64,000 nt of DNA from the NCBI RefSeq assembly GCF_002077175.1, contig NZ_CP014943.1:3844001-3908000 (forward strand), read 5' to 3'. The stretch is from Colwellia sp. PAMC 21821 (lineage in GTDB: Bacteria; Pseudomonadota; Gammaproteobacteria; Enterobacterales; Alteromonadaceae). The translations under genes and the position numbers were made by a program. This document shows, piece after piece, positions 17,214 through 26,819 of the stretch (positions are counted from its first letter, which is position 1; each line of letters begins with the position of its first letter). The notes beneath the pieces are model-generated. The model had not been told where the DNA came from. It did no database searches and saw nothing but the letters and a program-made list of their open reading frames with translations.

Positions 17214-18752
17214 TTATGCAGCAGGTAGTTTGACTATAAACTCTGTTTGCTGCTCATCAATAATATTAAATGATATTTGTCCATGTTGTACTTCAGTCAT
17301 TAGCTTAGCTGAATAGGTACCTAATCCTGTTCCGGTATTATGATTAGAGCTACTGTACTTTTCAAATAACCTTTGGCGCATGTGCTTTGGAATAACCCCA
17401 GTATTAGTTAATTGAAAACTAATATAGCTTTTGTAACGTTTTATCACAATGGCAATGGTTTGGTTTTCAGGGGAGGCCTCTACCGCATTCTTTATCAAAT
17501 TATTGAAAATTGATAAGCACAGTAAAGGCTCTGCCATAATAGCATGTTCAGTATCAAAACCGCTTAAAGCGAACTGGATGTTCTTCTCATTACTGAGAGT
17601 GGATACCGCATTCATCGCATCGTTTATTAAGACATTTAAGTTGGTTGACTGCGGTTTTAGCTTATAAATCCCTTGCTCAATTTTGTATACATTGAGGGAG
17701 TTATTTACCATATTAACCACATTGTGCACCGCACGATTAATAGATTTAGCGGCACTTTTATCGGTTAAGCGGTAAGTCTCAAATAAAATATTATTCAGTG
17801 GAGCTTTTAAATCATGATGGGTGATTTTCTCGATATCTTCGCGTAATTTAGCATTTTCTTTAAGGGTAGCGACTTGTGCTGTTAATGCGATTTTTTGCTG
17901 CTGCAGTCTGATGTGAGTGGCAACCCTGGCACGGAGCAAATCGCCATTTAAAGGTTTTGTTATATAATCGACGGCACCTATGTCAAAACCGTATTTTATA
18001 TCCTCTACAAGTGCTTTTGCACTCAAAAATATTACCGGAATATTAGCGGTTTCATCATCTTCTTTGAGCGTTTTACACACTTGATAGCCATCCATTGTTG
18101 GCATCATAATATCAAGTAAAATTAGTCTAATATTATGTTTGTTATTGGCAACTATTTTTAACGCGTGCTCGCCCGATTTTGCCGCCATTACACGGTAAAG
18201 GTTACGCAAATTTCCTGCTGCAACATCAATGTTACTGCTTTCATCGTCGACTACAAGAATGGTTGGTTTTTGCTCAAGTAATTCGGAAGCTGCGTTAACC
18301 GGAGGTTTTGATAAATTATCGCTGCTGTCCTCATTTATATAATTGGCAAATAGTGTGTCTTGCGTTAATTCAAATAAGGCACTAACGACATGTTGCTTTT
18401 TAAATGGAGGAGACAGACAAATACTATTACTTAACGTACATTTTGTATTGTTGTCTGTGACTGCTTGTTCTGAGTGATTGTCATCAATCTGATGTGACAG
18501 AACCATGAGTGGTAACTGTGTTATGTTTGATGCTTTTGCTAACTCATCACGGAAGTTTAAGCTGTTTTCGGAGGTTAAACTATCAGCACAGATTAATAAG
18601 CTAATCGCTGCAAATTGGGCGTACTCTATAGCGTCTTCTGCATTCTCAATACAAGCAATAGCAGTTTTACTTACACCACATGACAGTAAAATTTTAGCAA
18701 GAGCCTCGCGCACTAAGCGACTTTCATGGACGATTAAAATATTTTCAAGCAC
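17214..18752 (-). CDS. Hybrid response regulator / histidine kinase with two receiver-like domains
   Basis: A 512-residue soluble two-component protein with no membrane segment. Residues 1-130 look like a receiver domain with Asp57 in SLLICAD, but the acidic pair is His9-Glu10 and the conserved Lys-Pro near the end reads PPFKK, so it is probably degenerate. Residues 163-285 are a canonical receiver: VVDDE (Asp169-170), LLDIMMPTMDG (Asp214), SAK and ITKP (Lys266). A HisKA-like helix follows with HHDLKAPLN (phospho-His 313), then an HATPase domain with NLIKNAVEAS (N-box) and GTGLGTYSAKLM (G-box). REC-before-kinase order is common in cytoplasmic sensors that take phosphate from another kinase. 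No obvious partner gene is adjacent, so input and output are unknown. Confidence 0.85.
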   Translation of the reverse strand: MLENILIVHESRLVREALAKILLSCGVSKTAIACIENAEDAIEYAQFAAISLLICADSLTSENSLNFRDELAKASNITQLPLMVLSHQIDDNHSEQAVTDNNTKCTLSNSICLSPPFKKQHVVSALFELTQDTLFANYINEDSSDNLSKPPVNAASELLEQKPTILVVDDESSNIDVAAGNLRNLYRVMAAKSGEHALKIVANNKHNIRLILLDIMMPTMDGYQVCKTLKEDDETANIPVIFLSAKALVEDIKYGFDIGAVDYITKPLNGDLLRARVATHIRLQQQKIALTAQVATLKENAKLREDIEKITHHDLKAPLNNILFETYRLTDKSAAKSINRAVHNVVNMVNNSLNVYKIEQGIYKLKPQSTNLNVLINDAMNAVSTLSNEKNIQFALSGFDTEHAIMAEPLLCLSIFNNLIKNAVEASPENQTIAIVIKRYKSYISFQLTNTGVIPKHMRQRLFEKYSSSNHNTGTGLGTYSAKLMTEVQHGQISFNIIDEQQTEFIVKLPAA

Positions 18753-18905
18753 AGATACAATACCGATTGGTGGACGTTATAAAAATCGCTGTAACAATAT
18801 AGTGTTTTTCATACCAATGTACAGGAGTTTATCCCTTTTTATTACAACGAATAATCAAGGTTTAAGCTAATTTATATGCTGAAAATTGGCCATATGTGAA
18901 ATAGA

Positions 18906-18933
18906 AAAAGGCAACCTAATGGTTGCCTTTTGA
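18906..18933 (-). terminator. Rho-independent terminator of gltA
   Basis: AAAGGCAACC pairs with GGTTGCCTTT around TAAT. On the minus strand the stem is followed by TTTTTCTAT, and it lies about 40 bases after the gltA stop. Confidence 0.85.
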
Positions 18934-18972
18934 TATCCAAAATAAGTCGTTAGCTAATTTAATATAGCTTAC

Positions 18973-20259
18973 TTATCTCTCACTCAAGGGAATAAATTTA
19001 CGATCAATTTCGCCAGTATACTTTTGACGAGGACGACCAATTTTTTGTCCTGCTTGACCTAGCATCTCATCCCAATGTGCAATCCAACCAACGGTACGAG
19101 ACATGGCAAATATTACCGTGAACATATTCGTTGGAATACCAATGGCTTTCAAGATAATGCCTGAATAGAAATCAACATTTGGATATAACTTTTTCTCAAT
19201 GAAATAAGGGTCTTCAAGGGCAACTTTCTCAAGTGCCATTGCGACGTCAAGCAATGGATCTTGTATACCCAATTCGGTCAATACTTCATGACAAGTTTCA
19301 CGCATTACAGTAGCACGAGGATCGAAGTTTTTATAAACACGATGTCCAAAGCCCATTAAGCGGAACGGATCAGCTTTATCCTTTGCTTTAGCAACAAATT
19401 CGTCAACTCTATCTAACGAACCTATTTCTTCAAGCATTGTTAAACATGCTTCGTTTGCGCCGCCGTGTGCTGGGCCCCAAAGTGATGCAACACCTGCTGC
19501 GATACACGCATAAGGGTTAGCGCCTGAAGAACCGGCTAAACGTACTGTAGACGTTGAAGCATTTTGCTCGTGGTCTGCATGTAGCGTAAAAATACGGTCC
19601 ATAGCACGAGCAACTGTCGGGCTAACTACGTATTCTTCTGCTGGAACAGAGAACAACATATGCAAGAAGTTTTCTGCATAAGTTAAGTCGTTACGAGGGT
19701 AAACAAAAGGTTGTCCAATGCTGTATTTGTATGCCATAGCCGCAATCGTTGGCATTTTAGCAATTAGGCGATGAGCACTGCGCATGCGTTGATCGGGTGC
19801 ATGAATATCTAGGTCACTGTGGTAGAACGAAGAAAGTGCGCCAACAACACCACAAAGCATTGCCATTGGATGTGCATTAGGTAAGAAACCATGAAAAAAG
19901 TGTACTAGTTTTTCATGTACCATTGTGTGATTAGTAATGGTGTTAGTAAAATCTTCATATTGCGCTTTAGTTGGCGCTTCACCATTTAATAAAATATAAC
20001 AAACTTCTAAATAATCTGCTTGTTTTGCAAGGCTATCAATCGGATAACCGCGATGCTGTAACACACCTTTATCACCATCAATGTAAGTAATTGCAGATTC
20101 ACAAGACGCTGTAGCTAAAAATCCTGGGTCATAAGTGAAATAGCCTACGCTACCAAGTGTACGAATATCTATCACATCGTTACCGGCAGTGCCTTTAAGA
20201 ATTGGCAAGTCAGTTATTACTTTTCCATCGATACTAAGAGAGGCTTTTAAATCAGCCAT
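18973..20259 (-). CDS. gltA: Type II citrate synthase
   Basis: Condenses acetyl-CoA and oxaloacetate to citrate, the entry step of the TCA cycle. It is 428 residues (E. coli GltA 427). An N-terminal beta domain (about 1-50) typical of the hexameric, NADH-sensitive type II enzymes is present. Catalytic blocks are [25 protein letters not shown] and NVDFYSG, carrying the two His and the Asp. It is transcribed away from sdhCDAB, the classical gltA|sdh arrangement, sharing a 406-base control region. Confidence 0.97.
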   Translation of the reverse strand: MADLKASLSIDGKVITDLPILKGTAGNDVIDIRTLGSVGYFTYDPGFLATASCESAITYIDGDKGVLQHRGYPIDSLAKQADYLEVCYILLNGEAPTKAQYEDFTNTITNHTMVHEKLVHFFHGFLPNAHPMAMLCGVVGALSSFYHSDLDIHAPDQRMRSAHRLIAKMPTIAAMAYKYSIGQPFVYPRNDLTYAENFLHMLFSVPAEEYVVSPTVARAMDRIFTLHADHEQNASTSTVRLAGSSGANPYACIAAGVASLWGPAHGGANEACLTMLEEIGSLDRVDEFVAKAKDKADPFRLMGFGHRVYKNFDPRATVMRETCHEVLTELGIQDPLLDVAMALEKVALEDPYFIEKKLYPNVDFYSGIILKAIGIPTNMFTVIFAMSRTVGWIAHWDEMLGQAGQKIGRPRQKYTGEIDRKFIPLSER

Positions 20260-20665
20260 ATGTTATTTCCCCATTAAGATTTATTTATCTTGAAAATTGT
20301 TCAAACGAGATGTTTAGTCAATTTTTGTGAATATTAAACTGACGCTATTCTACTTCAGATCACCCCCTAAAAGTCAATTCGTTTGTTAAGTACTTAGACT
20401 AAAGTTATATGTCGGAATCAATTTTTGTAAAGTATGGTTGATAATTAGTCGTAAGCCTTGATAATTGGCTAAAACTTGTCAGGAAGAAAATTGTAATTAA
20501 TGATTTTCACCTATATAATCAGGCCGATCTGAATTATATTTTGCATTTTCTACTAAGATTAAGATTTAATTTAAATCGGAGGGGGGTTATCTAGCTTTAT
20601 TAAATTCAGTTAGGTAGCGTAAAAAAAATAAGTTGAAGGCTCTAAGAGCTCCTTAGGCAACAATC
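20260..20665 (+). promoter_or_regulatory. Divergent control region gltA | sdhC
   Basis: 406 AT-rich bases between the two divergent TCA operons, which must hold both promoters. On the minus strand TTGACT (20372-20377) and TAGAAT (20347-20352) are 19 bases apart, a poor but possible gltA promoter. On the plus side TTGCAT at 20541 is followed by AT-rich boxes. An unusual G run (CGGAGGGGGG, about 20577-20586) stands alone in AT-rich sequence, and a small stem GCTCT/AGAGC sits about 15 bases before the sdhC start. In E. coli this region binds ArcA, Fnr and CRP; I could not identify their sites here with confidence. Confidence 0.45.
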
Positions 20666-21040
20666 GTGAAAAAACAACGTCCTGTAAACCTAGATTTGTC
20701 AACAATTAAAATGCATGCAGCAGCTAATGCATCAATATTACACCGAGTATCTGGTGTAATCATGGTATTCGCTATTGGTATTTTATTGTGGACGCTTTCT
20801 TTATCACTATCTTCTGTTGAAGGTTTCACACAAGTAGAGTCATTACTTGATGGTGTATTCTTCAAAATAATTATCCTGGGTACGCTTTCTGCACTTATCT
20901 ATCACTTACTTGGCGGTATCCGTCACTTATTAATGGATTTAGGCTACTTTGAAGAGCTAGCTTCAGGTAATGCTACGGCAAAACTTATTATCGCACTTTG
21001 GTTGGTGCTTACTGTAGTAGTAGGAGTTCGATTATGGTAA
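20666..21040 (+). CDS. sdhC: Succinate dehydrogenase cytochrome b556 subunit SdhC
   Basis: Membrane anchor subunit of complex II that binds haem b and contributes to the ubiquinone site. It is 124 residues with a GTG start and three transmembrane helices (about 28-50, 65-85, 102-123). The HRVSG motif (His26-Arg27) is at the quinone site, and YHLLGGIRHLLMDLGY contains His80, which aligns with the haem ligand of E. coli SdhC. It is the first gene of sdhCDAB, and its stop overlaps the start of sdhD. Confidence 0.94.
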   Translation: MKKQRPVNLDLSTIKMHAAANASILHRVSGVIMVFAIGILLWTLSLSLSSVEGFTQVESLLDGVFFKIIILGTLSALIYHLLGGIRHLLMDLGYFEELASGNATAKLIIALWLVLTVVVGVRLW

Positions 21041-21381
21041 ATAATGCAGCAACAGTAGGCCGTAGTGGCGTACATGATTTTATTCTTATTCGTGCCAGTG
21101 CCATCATTTTAGCGCTGTACACCTTTTTTCTTGTTGGCTTTTTCGTTACAACACCCGATGTAACTTTTGAAATCTGGCAGGCATTTTTTGGCAATATTTG
21201 CACAAAAATATTTACCATTTTAGCGATTCTTGCGTTGTTAATTCATGCATGGATTGGTGTATGGCAAGTACTTTCTGATTACATAAAACCAGCGCTATTA
21301 CGCGGTGGTTTACAATTTTTCTTTTCTGTTTTGTTGCTTGTATACTTTGCAGCAGGCTTATTAACTGTGTGGGGTGTGTAA
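21034..21381 (+). CDS. sdhD: Succinate dehydrogenase membrane anchor SdhD
   Basis: Second membrane anchor of complex II. I set the start at ATG 21034, overlapping the sdhC stop by seven bases, because TAGGAG lies seven bases before it and the product (MVNNAATVGRSGVHDFILIRAS, shortened) matches SdhD N termini; a longer in-frame extension to 20998 lacks support. It is 115 residues with three transmembrane helices. HDFILIRAS and the mid-helix LLIHAWIGVWQVLSDYIKP contain the Arg and the His expected at the haem/quinone site. The next gene, sdhA, begins directly after its stop. Confidence 0.93.
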   Translation: MVNNAATVGRSGVHDFILIRASAIILALYTFFLVGFFVTTPDVTFEIWQAFFGNICTKIFTILAILALLIHAWIGVWQVLSDYIKPALLRGGLQFFFSVLLLVYFAAGLLTVWGV

Positions 21382-23151
21382 GTGAGCGTTCCAATTCGTG
21401 AATTCGACGCCATTGTCATTGGCGCAGGTGGTGCAGGTATGCGCGCTGCCTTAGCAATATCGGAATCAGGCAAATCTTGTGCTTTGATTTCAAAAGTATT
21501 TCCTACTCGTTCTCATACGGTATCAGCACAAGGCGGTATTACTGTTGCCTTGGGTAATGCGCATGAAGATCATTGGGAACAGCACATGTACGATACCGTT
21601 AAGGGTTCTGATTATATCGGTGACCAAGACGCTATTGAATATATGTGTAAAACAGGTCCAGAATCTATCATCGAATTAGAGAAAATGGGTTTACCTTTCT
21701 CTCGTACGGAAGAAGGTAAAATTTACCAACGTCCATTTGGTGGTCAATCTAAGAACTTTGGTGGCGAACAAGCTGCACGTACAGCAGCAGCAGCTGACCG
21801 TACCGGTCATGCATTGCTTCACTGTTTATATCAACAGAACGTTAAAAATAAAACTAACGTATATTCTGAATGGTATGCCTTAGATTTAGTTAAAAATAGT
21901 GACGGTGCTGTTGTCGGTACTACCGCAATTTGCATTGAAACTGGTGAAATCGTTTACTTTAAAGCCCGTGCAACAGTTTTAGCAACAGGTGGCGCTGGTC
22001 GTATCTTTGCTTCAACAACTAATGCTCACATTAATACCGGTGACGGTGTTGGTATGTCGCTTCGCGCTGGCGTACAAATGCAAGATATGGAAATGTGGCA
22101 GTTTCACCCAACAGGTATAGCGGGTGCTGGTACGTTAGTAACTGAAGGTTGTCGTGGTGAAGGTGGTTACCTGCTTAACAAAGACGGTGAACGTTTCATG
22201 GAGCGTTATGCACCGAATGCTAAAGATTTAGCCGGTCGTGATGTTGTTGCACGTTCAATGATGACAGAGATTCGTGAAGGTCGCGGTTTTGACGGTCCTT
22301 TAGGTCCTCATCTTAAGCTTAAACTTGATCATTTAGGTCGTGAAACGCTAGAAAAACGTCTACCAGGCGTTTGTGATTTATCGAAAACGTTTGCTCACGT
22401 TGATCCTGCTGTTGAGCCTATCCCTGTTATACCTACTTGTCATTATCAGATGGGCGGTGTGCCTTGTAATGTTAACGGTCAAGCTATCCACTTTAATCCA
22501 GAAACGGGCGAAGAAAACATCATCGAAGGCTTATTTGCTGTTGGTGAAATCGCAAACGTATCTGTGCATGGAGCTAACCGTTTAGGTGGTAACTCATTAC
22601 TTGATTTAGTGGTATTTGGTCGTGCAGCGGGTAACTTCTTAGGTACATACTTAAGTGAAACGCAAAGCGGTAAAGATGCAACTGAATCTGATTTAGAAGC
22701 CTCTTTAGCTCGAACTAAGCGTTGGGAATCTTCAACGAGTGGTGAAGATCCAGTTCAAATTCGCAAAGACCTACAAAAATGTATGCAATTTAACTTCTCG
22801 GTATTCCGTGAAGGTGAAGCAATGGCACAAGGCATGAAAGAACTTACGGAAATCCGTGAGCGTCTTCAAAATGCACATTTAGATGATAAGTCTTCTGAAT
22901 TTAACACCCACAGAATTGAGTGTTTAGAATTAGACAACTTAATGGAAACAGCTTTTTGTACCGCTAAAGCAGCTAATTTCCGTACGGAATCTCGTGGCGC
23001 ACATGCTCGTGAAGATTTCCAATCACGTGATGATGAAAATTGGTTATGTCATTCAATTTACTCACCTGCGACTGAAGACATGAGCAAACGCTCTGTTAAC
23101 ATGAGCCCGGTTCACCGTGAAGCTTTCCCACCGAAAGCAAGAACTTACTAG
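21382..23151 (+). CDS. sdhA: Succinate dehydrogenase flavoprotein subunit SdhA
   Basis: Catalytic subunit that oxidises succinate to fumarate with covalent FAD. It is 589 residues with a GTG start directly abutting the sdhD stop. [19 protein letters not shown] is the dinucleotide-binding loop, and [12 protein letters not shown] contains the His that carries FAD. The substrate site includes [19 protein letters not shown] and [14 protein letters not shown], and the C-terminal [11 protein letters not shown] is standard. Translational coupling with sdhD is implied by the lack of spacer, and the TAG stop overlaps the sdhB ribosome site. Confidence 0.97.
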   Translation: MSVPIREFDAIVIGAGGAGMRAALAISESGKSCALISKVFPTRSHTVSAQGGITVALGNAHEDHWEQHMYDTVKGSDYIGDQDAIEYMCKTGPESIIELEKMGLPFSRTEEGKIYQRPFGGQSKNFGGEQAARTAAAADRTGHALLHCLYQQNVKNKTNVYSEWYALDLVKNSDGAVVGTTAICIETGEIVYFKARATVLATGGAGRIFASTTNAHINTGDGVGMSLRAGVQMQDMEMWQFHPTGIAGAGTLVTEGCRGEGGYLLNKDGERFMERYAPNAKDLAGRDVVARSMMTEIREGRGFDGPLGPHLKLKLDHLGRETLEKRLPGVCDLSKTFAHVDPAVEPIPVIPTCHYQMGGVPCNVNGQAIHFNPETGEENIIEGLFAVGEIANVSVHGANRLGGNSLLDLVVFGRAAGNFLGTYLSETQSGKDATESDLEASLARTKRWESSTSGEDPVQIRKDLQKCMQFNFSVFREGEAMAQGMKELTEIRERLQNAHLDDKSSEFNTHRIECLELDNLMETAFCTAKAANFRTESRGAHAREDFQSRDDENWLCHSIYSPATEDMSKRSVNMSPVHREAFPPKARTY

Positions 23152-23161
23152 GAGCGTTGTG

Positions 23162-23872
23162 ATGAAACAAATTTTTTCAATTTACCGTTACAACCCTGAT
23201 GTTGATAACAAACCTTACATGAAAGATTATGAGCTGGAAATTCCAGAAGGCTCAGACATGATGGTACTAGACGCGTTAATTTTGCTGAAAGAGCAAGATT
23301 CTAGCTTATCGTTCCGTCGTTCATGTCGTGAAGGTGTTTGTGGCTCTGACGGTTTGAATATGAATGGTAAAAACGGTTTGGCATGTATCACGCCTTTATC
23401 TGCTGTTCCAGCAAATAAAATTGTGTTACGTCCATTACCAGGTTTACCTGTAGTACGTGATTTAATTATTGATATGACACAGTTTTATAATCAATATGAA
23501 AAAATCAGACCTTACCTCATTAATGATGGTAAAGAACAACCTGCACGCGAACATTTGCAATCTATCGAAGAACGTGAAAAATTAGATGGACTTTACGAAT
23601 GTATTTTATGTGCTTGTTGTTCTACATCTTGTCCTTCTTTCTGGTGGAATCCTGATAAGTTTATCGGTCCAGCGGGTTTATTACATGCTTATCGTTTTCT
23701 TATCGATAGCCGTGATACCGCTACAGAAGAGCGTTTAGATGATTTACAAGATGCTTACAGCGTATTTCGTTGTCACGGCATCATGAACTGTGTTGATGTT
23801 TGTCCGAAAGGATTAAACCCAACCAAAGCCATTGGCCATATTAAGTCAATGTTGCTAACCAGAGCGGTTTAA
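23162..23872 (+). CDS. sdhB: Succinate dehydrogenase iron-sulfur subunit SdhB
   Basis: Passes electrons from FAD to quinone through three iron-sulfur clusters. The start is ATG 23162, set by AGGAG at 23150-23154; an extension to 23117 would overlap sdhA and is not conserved. It is 236 residues (E. coli 238). SCREGVCGSDG...NGLAC binds the [2Fe-2S] cluster. CILCACCSTSCP and CHGIMNCVDVCPKGLNP supply the Cys for the [4Fe-4S] and [3Fe-4S] clusters. It is the last gene of sdhCDAB, followed by a hairpin before sucA. Confidence 0.97.
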   Translation: MKQIFSIYRYNPDVDNKPYMKDYELEIPEGSDMMVLDALILLKEQDSSLSFRRSCREGVCGSDGLNMNGKNGLACITPLSAVPANKIVLRPLPGLPVVRDLIIDMTQFYNQYEKIRPYLINDGKEQPAREHLQSIEEREKLDGLYECILCACCSTSCPSFWWNPDKFIGPAGLLHAYRFLIDSRDTATEERLDDLQDAYSVFRCHGIMNCVDVCPKGLNPTKAIGHIKSMLLTRAV

Positions 23873-23882
23873 ATTAATTATT

Positions 23883-23907
23883 CGAGCATCTTTAAATAAG
23901 ATGCTCG
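23883..23907 (+). terminator. Stem-loop in the sdhB-sucA gap
   Basis: CGAGCATCTT pairs perfectly with AAGATGCTCG around TAAAT. Only ATTATCTT follows, so termination would be partial. It may set the ratio between sdh and suc messages or protect the sdh 3' end, as RNA hairpins do in this operon in other bacteria (inference). Confidence 0.55.
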
Positions 23908-23963
23908 ATTATCTTAACTTAAACATATCTTTTGATTGCTTTTATCCCATAAAGGAACAGGCA

Positions 23964-26768
23964 ATGCCCGAAGGTGCTATGAAGACTTGGATAGAGTCTT
24001 CCCATTTAAGTGGTGCAAACGCTGCTTATATTGAAGAATTATACGAATCTTATCTGAATAACTCACAATCTGTGACTGCAGAATGGCGAGGTATTTTCCA
24101 ACAACTTCCTAAAATTGAAGGTGCTGACGTTGAATATCGGCATTCTGAAATCCGCAATGAATTTAAAGAGCTAGCCCAACAAACACAAAAAACCGTGGTT
24201 GTTTCAGGTGGTAGCGACGCTAAGCAAGTCAAAGTTTTACAGCTGATTAATGCTTTTCGTTTTCGCGGACATCAAAATGCTAACCTTGACCCATTAGGGT
24301 TATGGCAACGTGACAAAGTACGTGACCTGCAATTATCTCACCATGAACTTTCAGAAAATGATTTTGATCGAGAGTTTAACGTAGGTTCATTGGCTATAGG
24401 CCAAGAATCAATGAAGCTTGGTGAGTTATATAAAGCGCTGAAAACTACTTACTGTGGTTCTATTGGTGCTGAATATATGCATATTAACTCAACTGATGAA
24501 AAGCGTTGGTTACAACAACGTCTTGAATCAGTGCAGTCACAAGCCGTGTTAAGTGTTGAAGAGAAAGAAGAAATATTTAAGGACTTAGTTGCGGCTGATG
24601 GACTTGAAAAGTACTTAGGGGCTAAGTTCCCAGGTGCAAAACGTTTCTCTCTTGAAGGTGGTGACGCGCTAGTTCCTATGTTAAAACAACTGATCACTCG
24701 TGCTGGCACACAAGGCGCTAAAGAAGTTGTTATAGGGATGGCTCACCGGGGTCGTTTGAATGTGCTGGTTAATGTTATGGGTAAAAACCCATCAAAGCTT
24801 TTCGACGAATTCGGTGGCAAGCACGACGAAATATTATCCTCTGGTGATGTTAAATATCATCAAGGCTACTCGTCAGACTTTGTTACACCTGGTGGCAATG
24901 TTCATTTGGCATTAGCATTTAACCCATCACATCTTGAAATTGTTAACCCGGTAGTTATCGGTTCTGTACGTGCACGACTTGATCGTCGCGATTGCAGTGA
25001 AGGCGACTTAGTCTTACCTATTACTATTCACGGTGATTCAGCAATTGCTGGACAAGGTGTTGTGCAAGAAACTTTTAATATGTCTCAAGCTAGAGCATTT
25101 AAAGTTGGCGGCACTATACGTATCGTGGTCAATAACCAAGTAGGTTTTACGACTTCAAGCTCAGAAGATACGCGAAGTGGAGAATACTGTACTGAAGTTG
25201 CCAAAATGGTTTCAGCACCTATTCTGCATGTTAATGGTGATGACCCTGAAGCGGTTATCTTAGCAACGCAAATTGCGCTTGATTACCGTAACGAATTTAA
25301 ACGTGATGTGGTGATAGATTTAGTTTGTTACCGACGTCATGGTCATAACGAAGCCGATGAGCCTAGTGCTACTCAGCCAGTTATGTACAAAAAAATTAAG
25401 AAACATCCGACACCTCGTCAACTTTACGCTGATAAACTTAACGCTGAAAACTCACTCAATAAAGCTAAGACTGATGAGTTAACTGCTTATTATCGTAAAT
25501 TGCTTGATGAAGGCCAGTGTACGGTTGAACAATGGCGTCCAATGACAGAGCATTCTGTTGACTGGACTCCTTATATTGGCCACGATTGGGATGACGATTA
25601 CGATAAAGAAATTTCGCTTGAAAAGCTGAAAGAACTTGCTGTTAAAATATCAACTATTCCGGCGGATCATAAAGTACACAACCGTGTACAGAAAATTTAT
25701 GACGATCGTACGAAAATGGCCAGCGGTGAGAAGCTACTTGATTGGGGCATGGCAGAAAACTTAGCTTATGCTTCTATTGTCGACATAGGTAAACGTGTTC
25801 GTCTTACCGGTCAAGATTCTGGTCGTGGCACTTTCTTCCATCGTCATGCTGTTTTACATGCTCAAGATAACGCGGCGCGTTATTTGCCATTGCAGAACAT
25901 TCGTGAAGGACAAGGTCCTTTTGATGTGCACGATTCAGTGTTATCTGAAGTATCAGTATTAGCGTTTGAATATGGTTACACAACAGCAGAGCCTAGCGGC
26001 TTAACCATTTGGGAAGCACAATTTGGTGATTTCGCTAACTGTGCACAAGTGGTATTCGACCAATTTATCAGTTCAGGTGAACAGAAGTGGGGCCGTTTAT
26101 GTGGCTTAACTATGCTGTTACCACATGGCTATGAAGGTCAAGGTCCAGAGCATTCGTCAGCCCGTTTGGAACGTTTTTTACAGCTTTGTGCCGATCACAA
26201 TATGCAAGTTTGTGTGCCTACAACCCCAGCGCAAGTGTTTAACATGTTGCGTCGTCAAGTGGTGCGTCCTATGCGTCGTCCATTGGTGGTTATGTCGCCT
26301 AAATCATTATTGCGTCACCCGATGGCGGTGTCTTCGTTAGAAGAGCTATCTACTGGTGTTTTCCATAATGTTATTGGTGAAGTTGACGAACTTGATGCAG
26401 ACAAAGTTGAACGTGTAGTGTTCTGTAGTGGTAAAGTTTATTACGAATTACTCGATCAACGTCGTAAGAATGAGCAAACTAATGTTGCTATCATTCGTGT
26501 CGAACAATTATATCCATTCCCAGAAGAAGAGCTAAAAGCTGAAATTGCAAAATATCAGCATGTTAAGCAATTCGTTTGGTGTCAGGAAGAACCGCAAAAC
26601 CAGGGTGCTTGGTACTGTTCACAGCATCACTTTAGAGCGGCTATCCCTGATAATACTTATTTGACATATGCAGGTCGTAACGCTTCTGCGGCACCGGCTG
26701 TAGGTTATATGTCAGTTCATGTTAAAGAGCAACAAGCGCTAGTTCATGACGCGCTTAATGTAGAATAG
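23964..26768 (+). CDS. sucA: 2-Oxoglutarate dehydrogenase E1 component SucA
   Basis: Thiamin-diphosphate decarboxylase of the 2-oxoglutarate dehydrogenase complex. The start is ATG 23964, since AAAGGAACAGGCA precedes it and MPEGAMKTWIESSHLSGAN lines up with E. coli SucA; in-frame codons back to 23901 run through a hairpin region. It is 934 residues (E. coli 933). IGMAHRGRLNVLVNVMGK and FNPSHLEIVNPVV are substrate/ThDP blocks, and HGDSAIAGQGVVQET and GFTTS precede the ThDP/Mg site. DVVIDLVCYRRHGHNEADEP and the transketolase-type C-terminal half (GQDSGRGTFFHRHAVLH) follow. Confidence 0.97.
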   Translation: MPEGAMKTWIESSHLSGANAAYIEELYESYLNNSQSVTAEWRGIFQQLPKIEGADVEYRHSEIRNEFKELAQQTQKTVVVSGGSDAKQVKVLQLINAFRFRGHQNANLDPLGLWQRDKVRDLQLSHHELSENDFDREFNVGSLAIGQESMKLGELYKALKTTYCGSIGAEYMHINSTDEKRWLQQRLESVQSQAVLSVEEKEEIFKDLVAADGLEKYLGAKFPGAKRFSLEGGDALVPMLKQLITRAGTQGAKEVVIGMAHRGRLNVLVNVMGKNPSKLFDEFGGKHDEILSSGDVKYHQGYSSDFVTPGGNVHLALAFNPSHLEIVNPVVIGSVRARLDRRDCSEGDLVLPITIHGDSAIAGQGVVQETFNMSQARAFKVGGTIRIVVNNQVGFTTSSSEDTRSGEYCTEVAKMVSAPILHVNGDDPEAVILATQIALDYRNEFKRDVVIDLVCYRRHGHNEADEPSATQPVMYKKIKKHPTPRQLYADKLNAENSLNKAKTDELTAYYRKLLDEGQCTVEQWRPMTEHSVDWTPYIGHDWDDDYDKEISLEKLKELAVKISTIPADHKVHNRVQKIYDDRTKMASGEKLLDWGMAENLAYASIVDIGKRVRLTGQDSGRGTFFHRHAVLHAQDNAARYLPLQNIREGQGPFDVHDSVLSEVSVLAFEYGYTTAEPSGLTIWEAQFGDFANCAQVVFDQFISSGEQKWGRLCGLTMLLPHGYEGQGPEHSSARLERFLQLCADHNMQVCVPTTPAQVFNMLRRQVVRPMRRPLVVMSPKSLLRHPMAVSSLEELSTGVFHNVIGEVDELDADKVERVVFCSGKVYYELLDQRRKNEQTNVAIIRVEQLYPFPEEELKAEIAKYQHVKQFVWCQEEPQNQGAWYCSQHHFRAAIPDNTYLTYAGRNASAAPAVGYMSVHVKEQQALVHDALNVE

Positions 26769-26819
26769 ACCCTCTTTTTTATAAAGAGATTAATTAAGAG
26801 TGTGTAAGGAATATTATAA

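Noticed and set aside
20998..21033. Longer N terminus for SdhD
   Set aside because: The extension overlaps the SdhC coding end, and the AGGAG-supported ATG at 21034 gives the conserved SdhD start.
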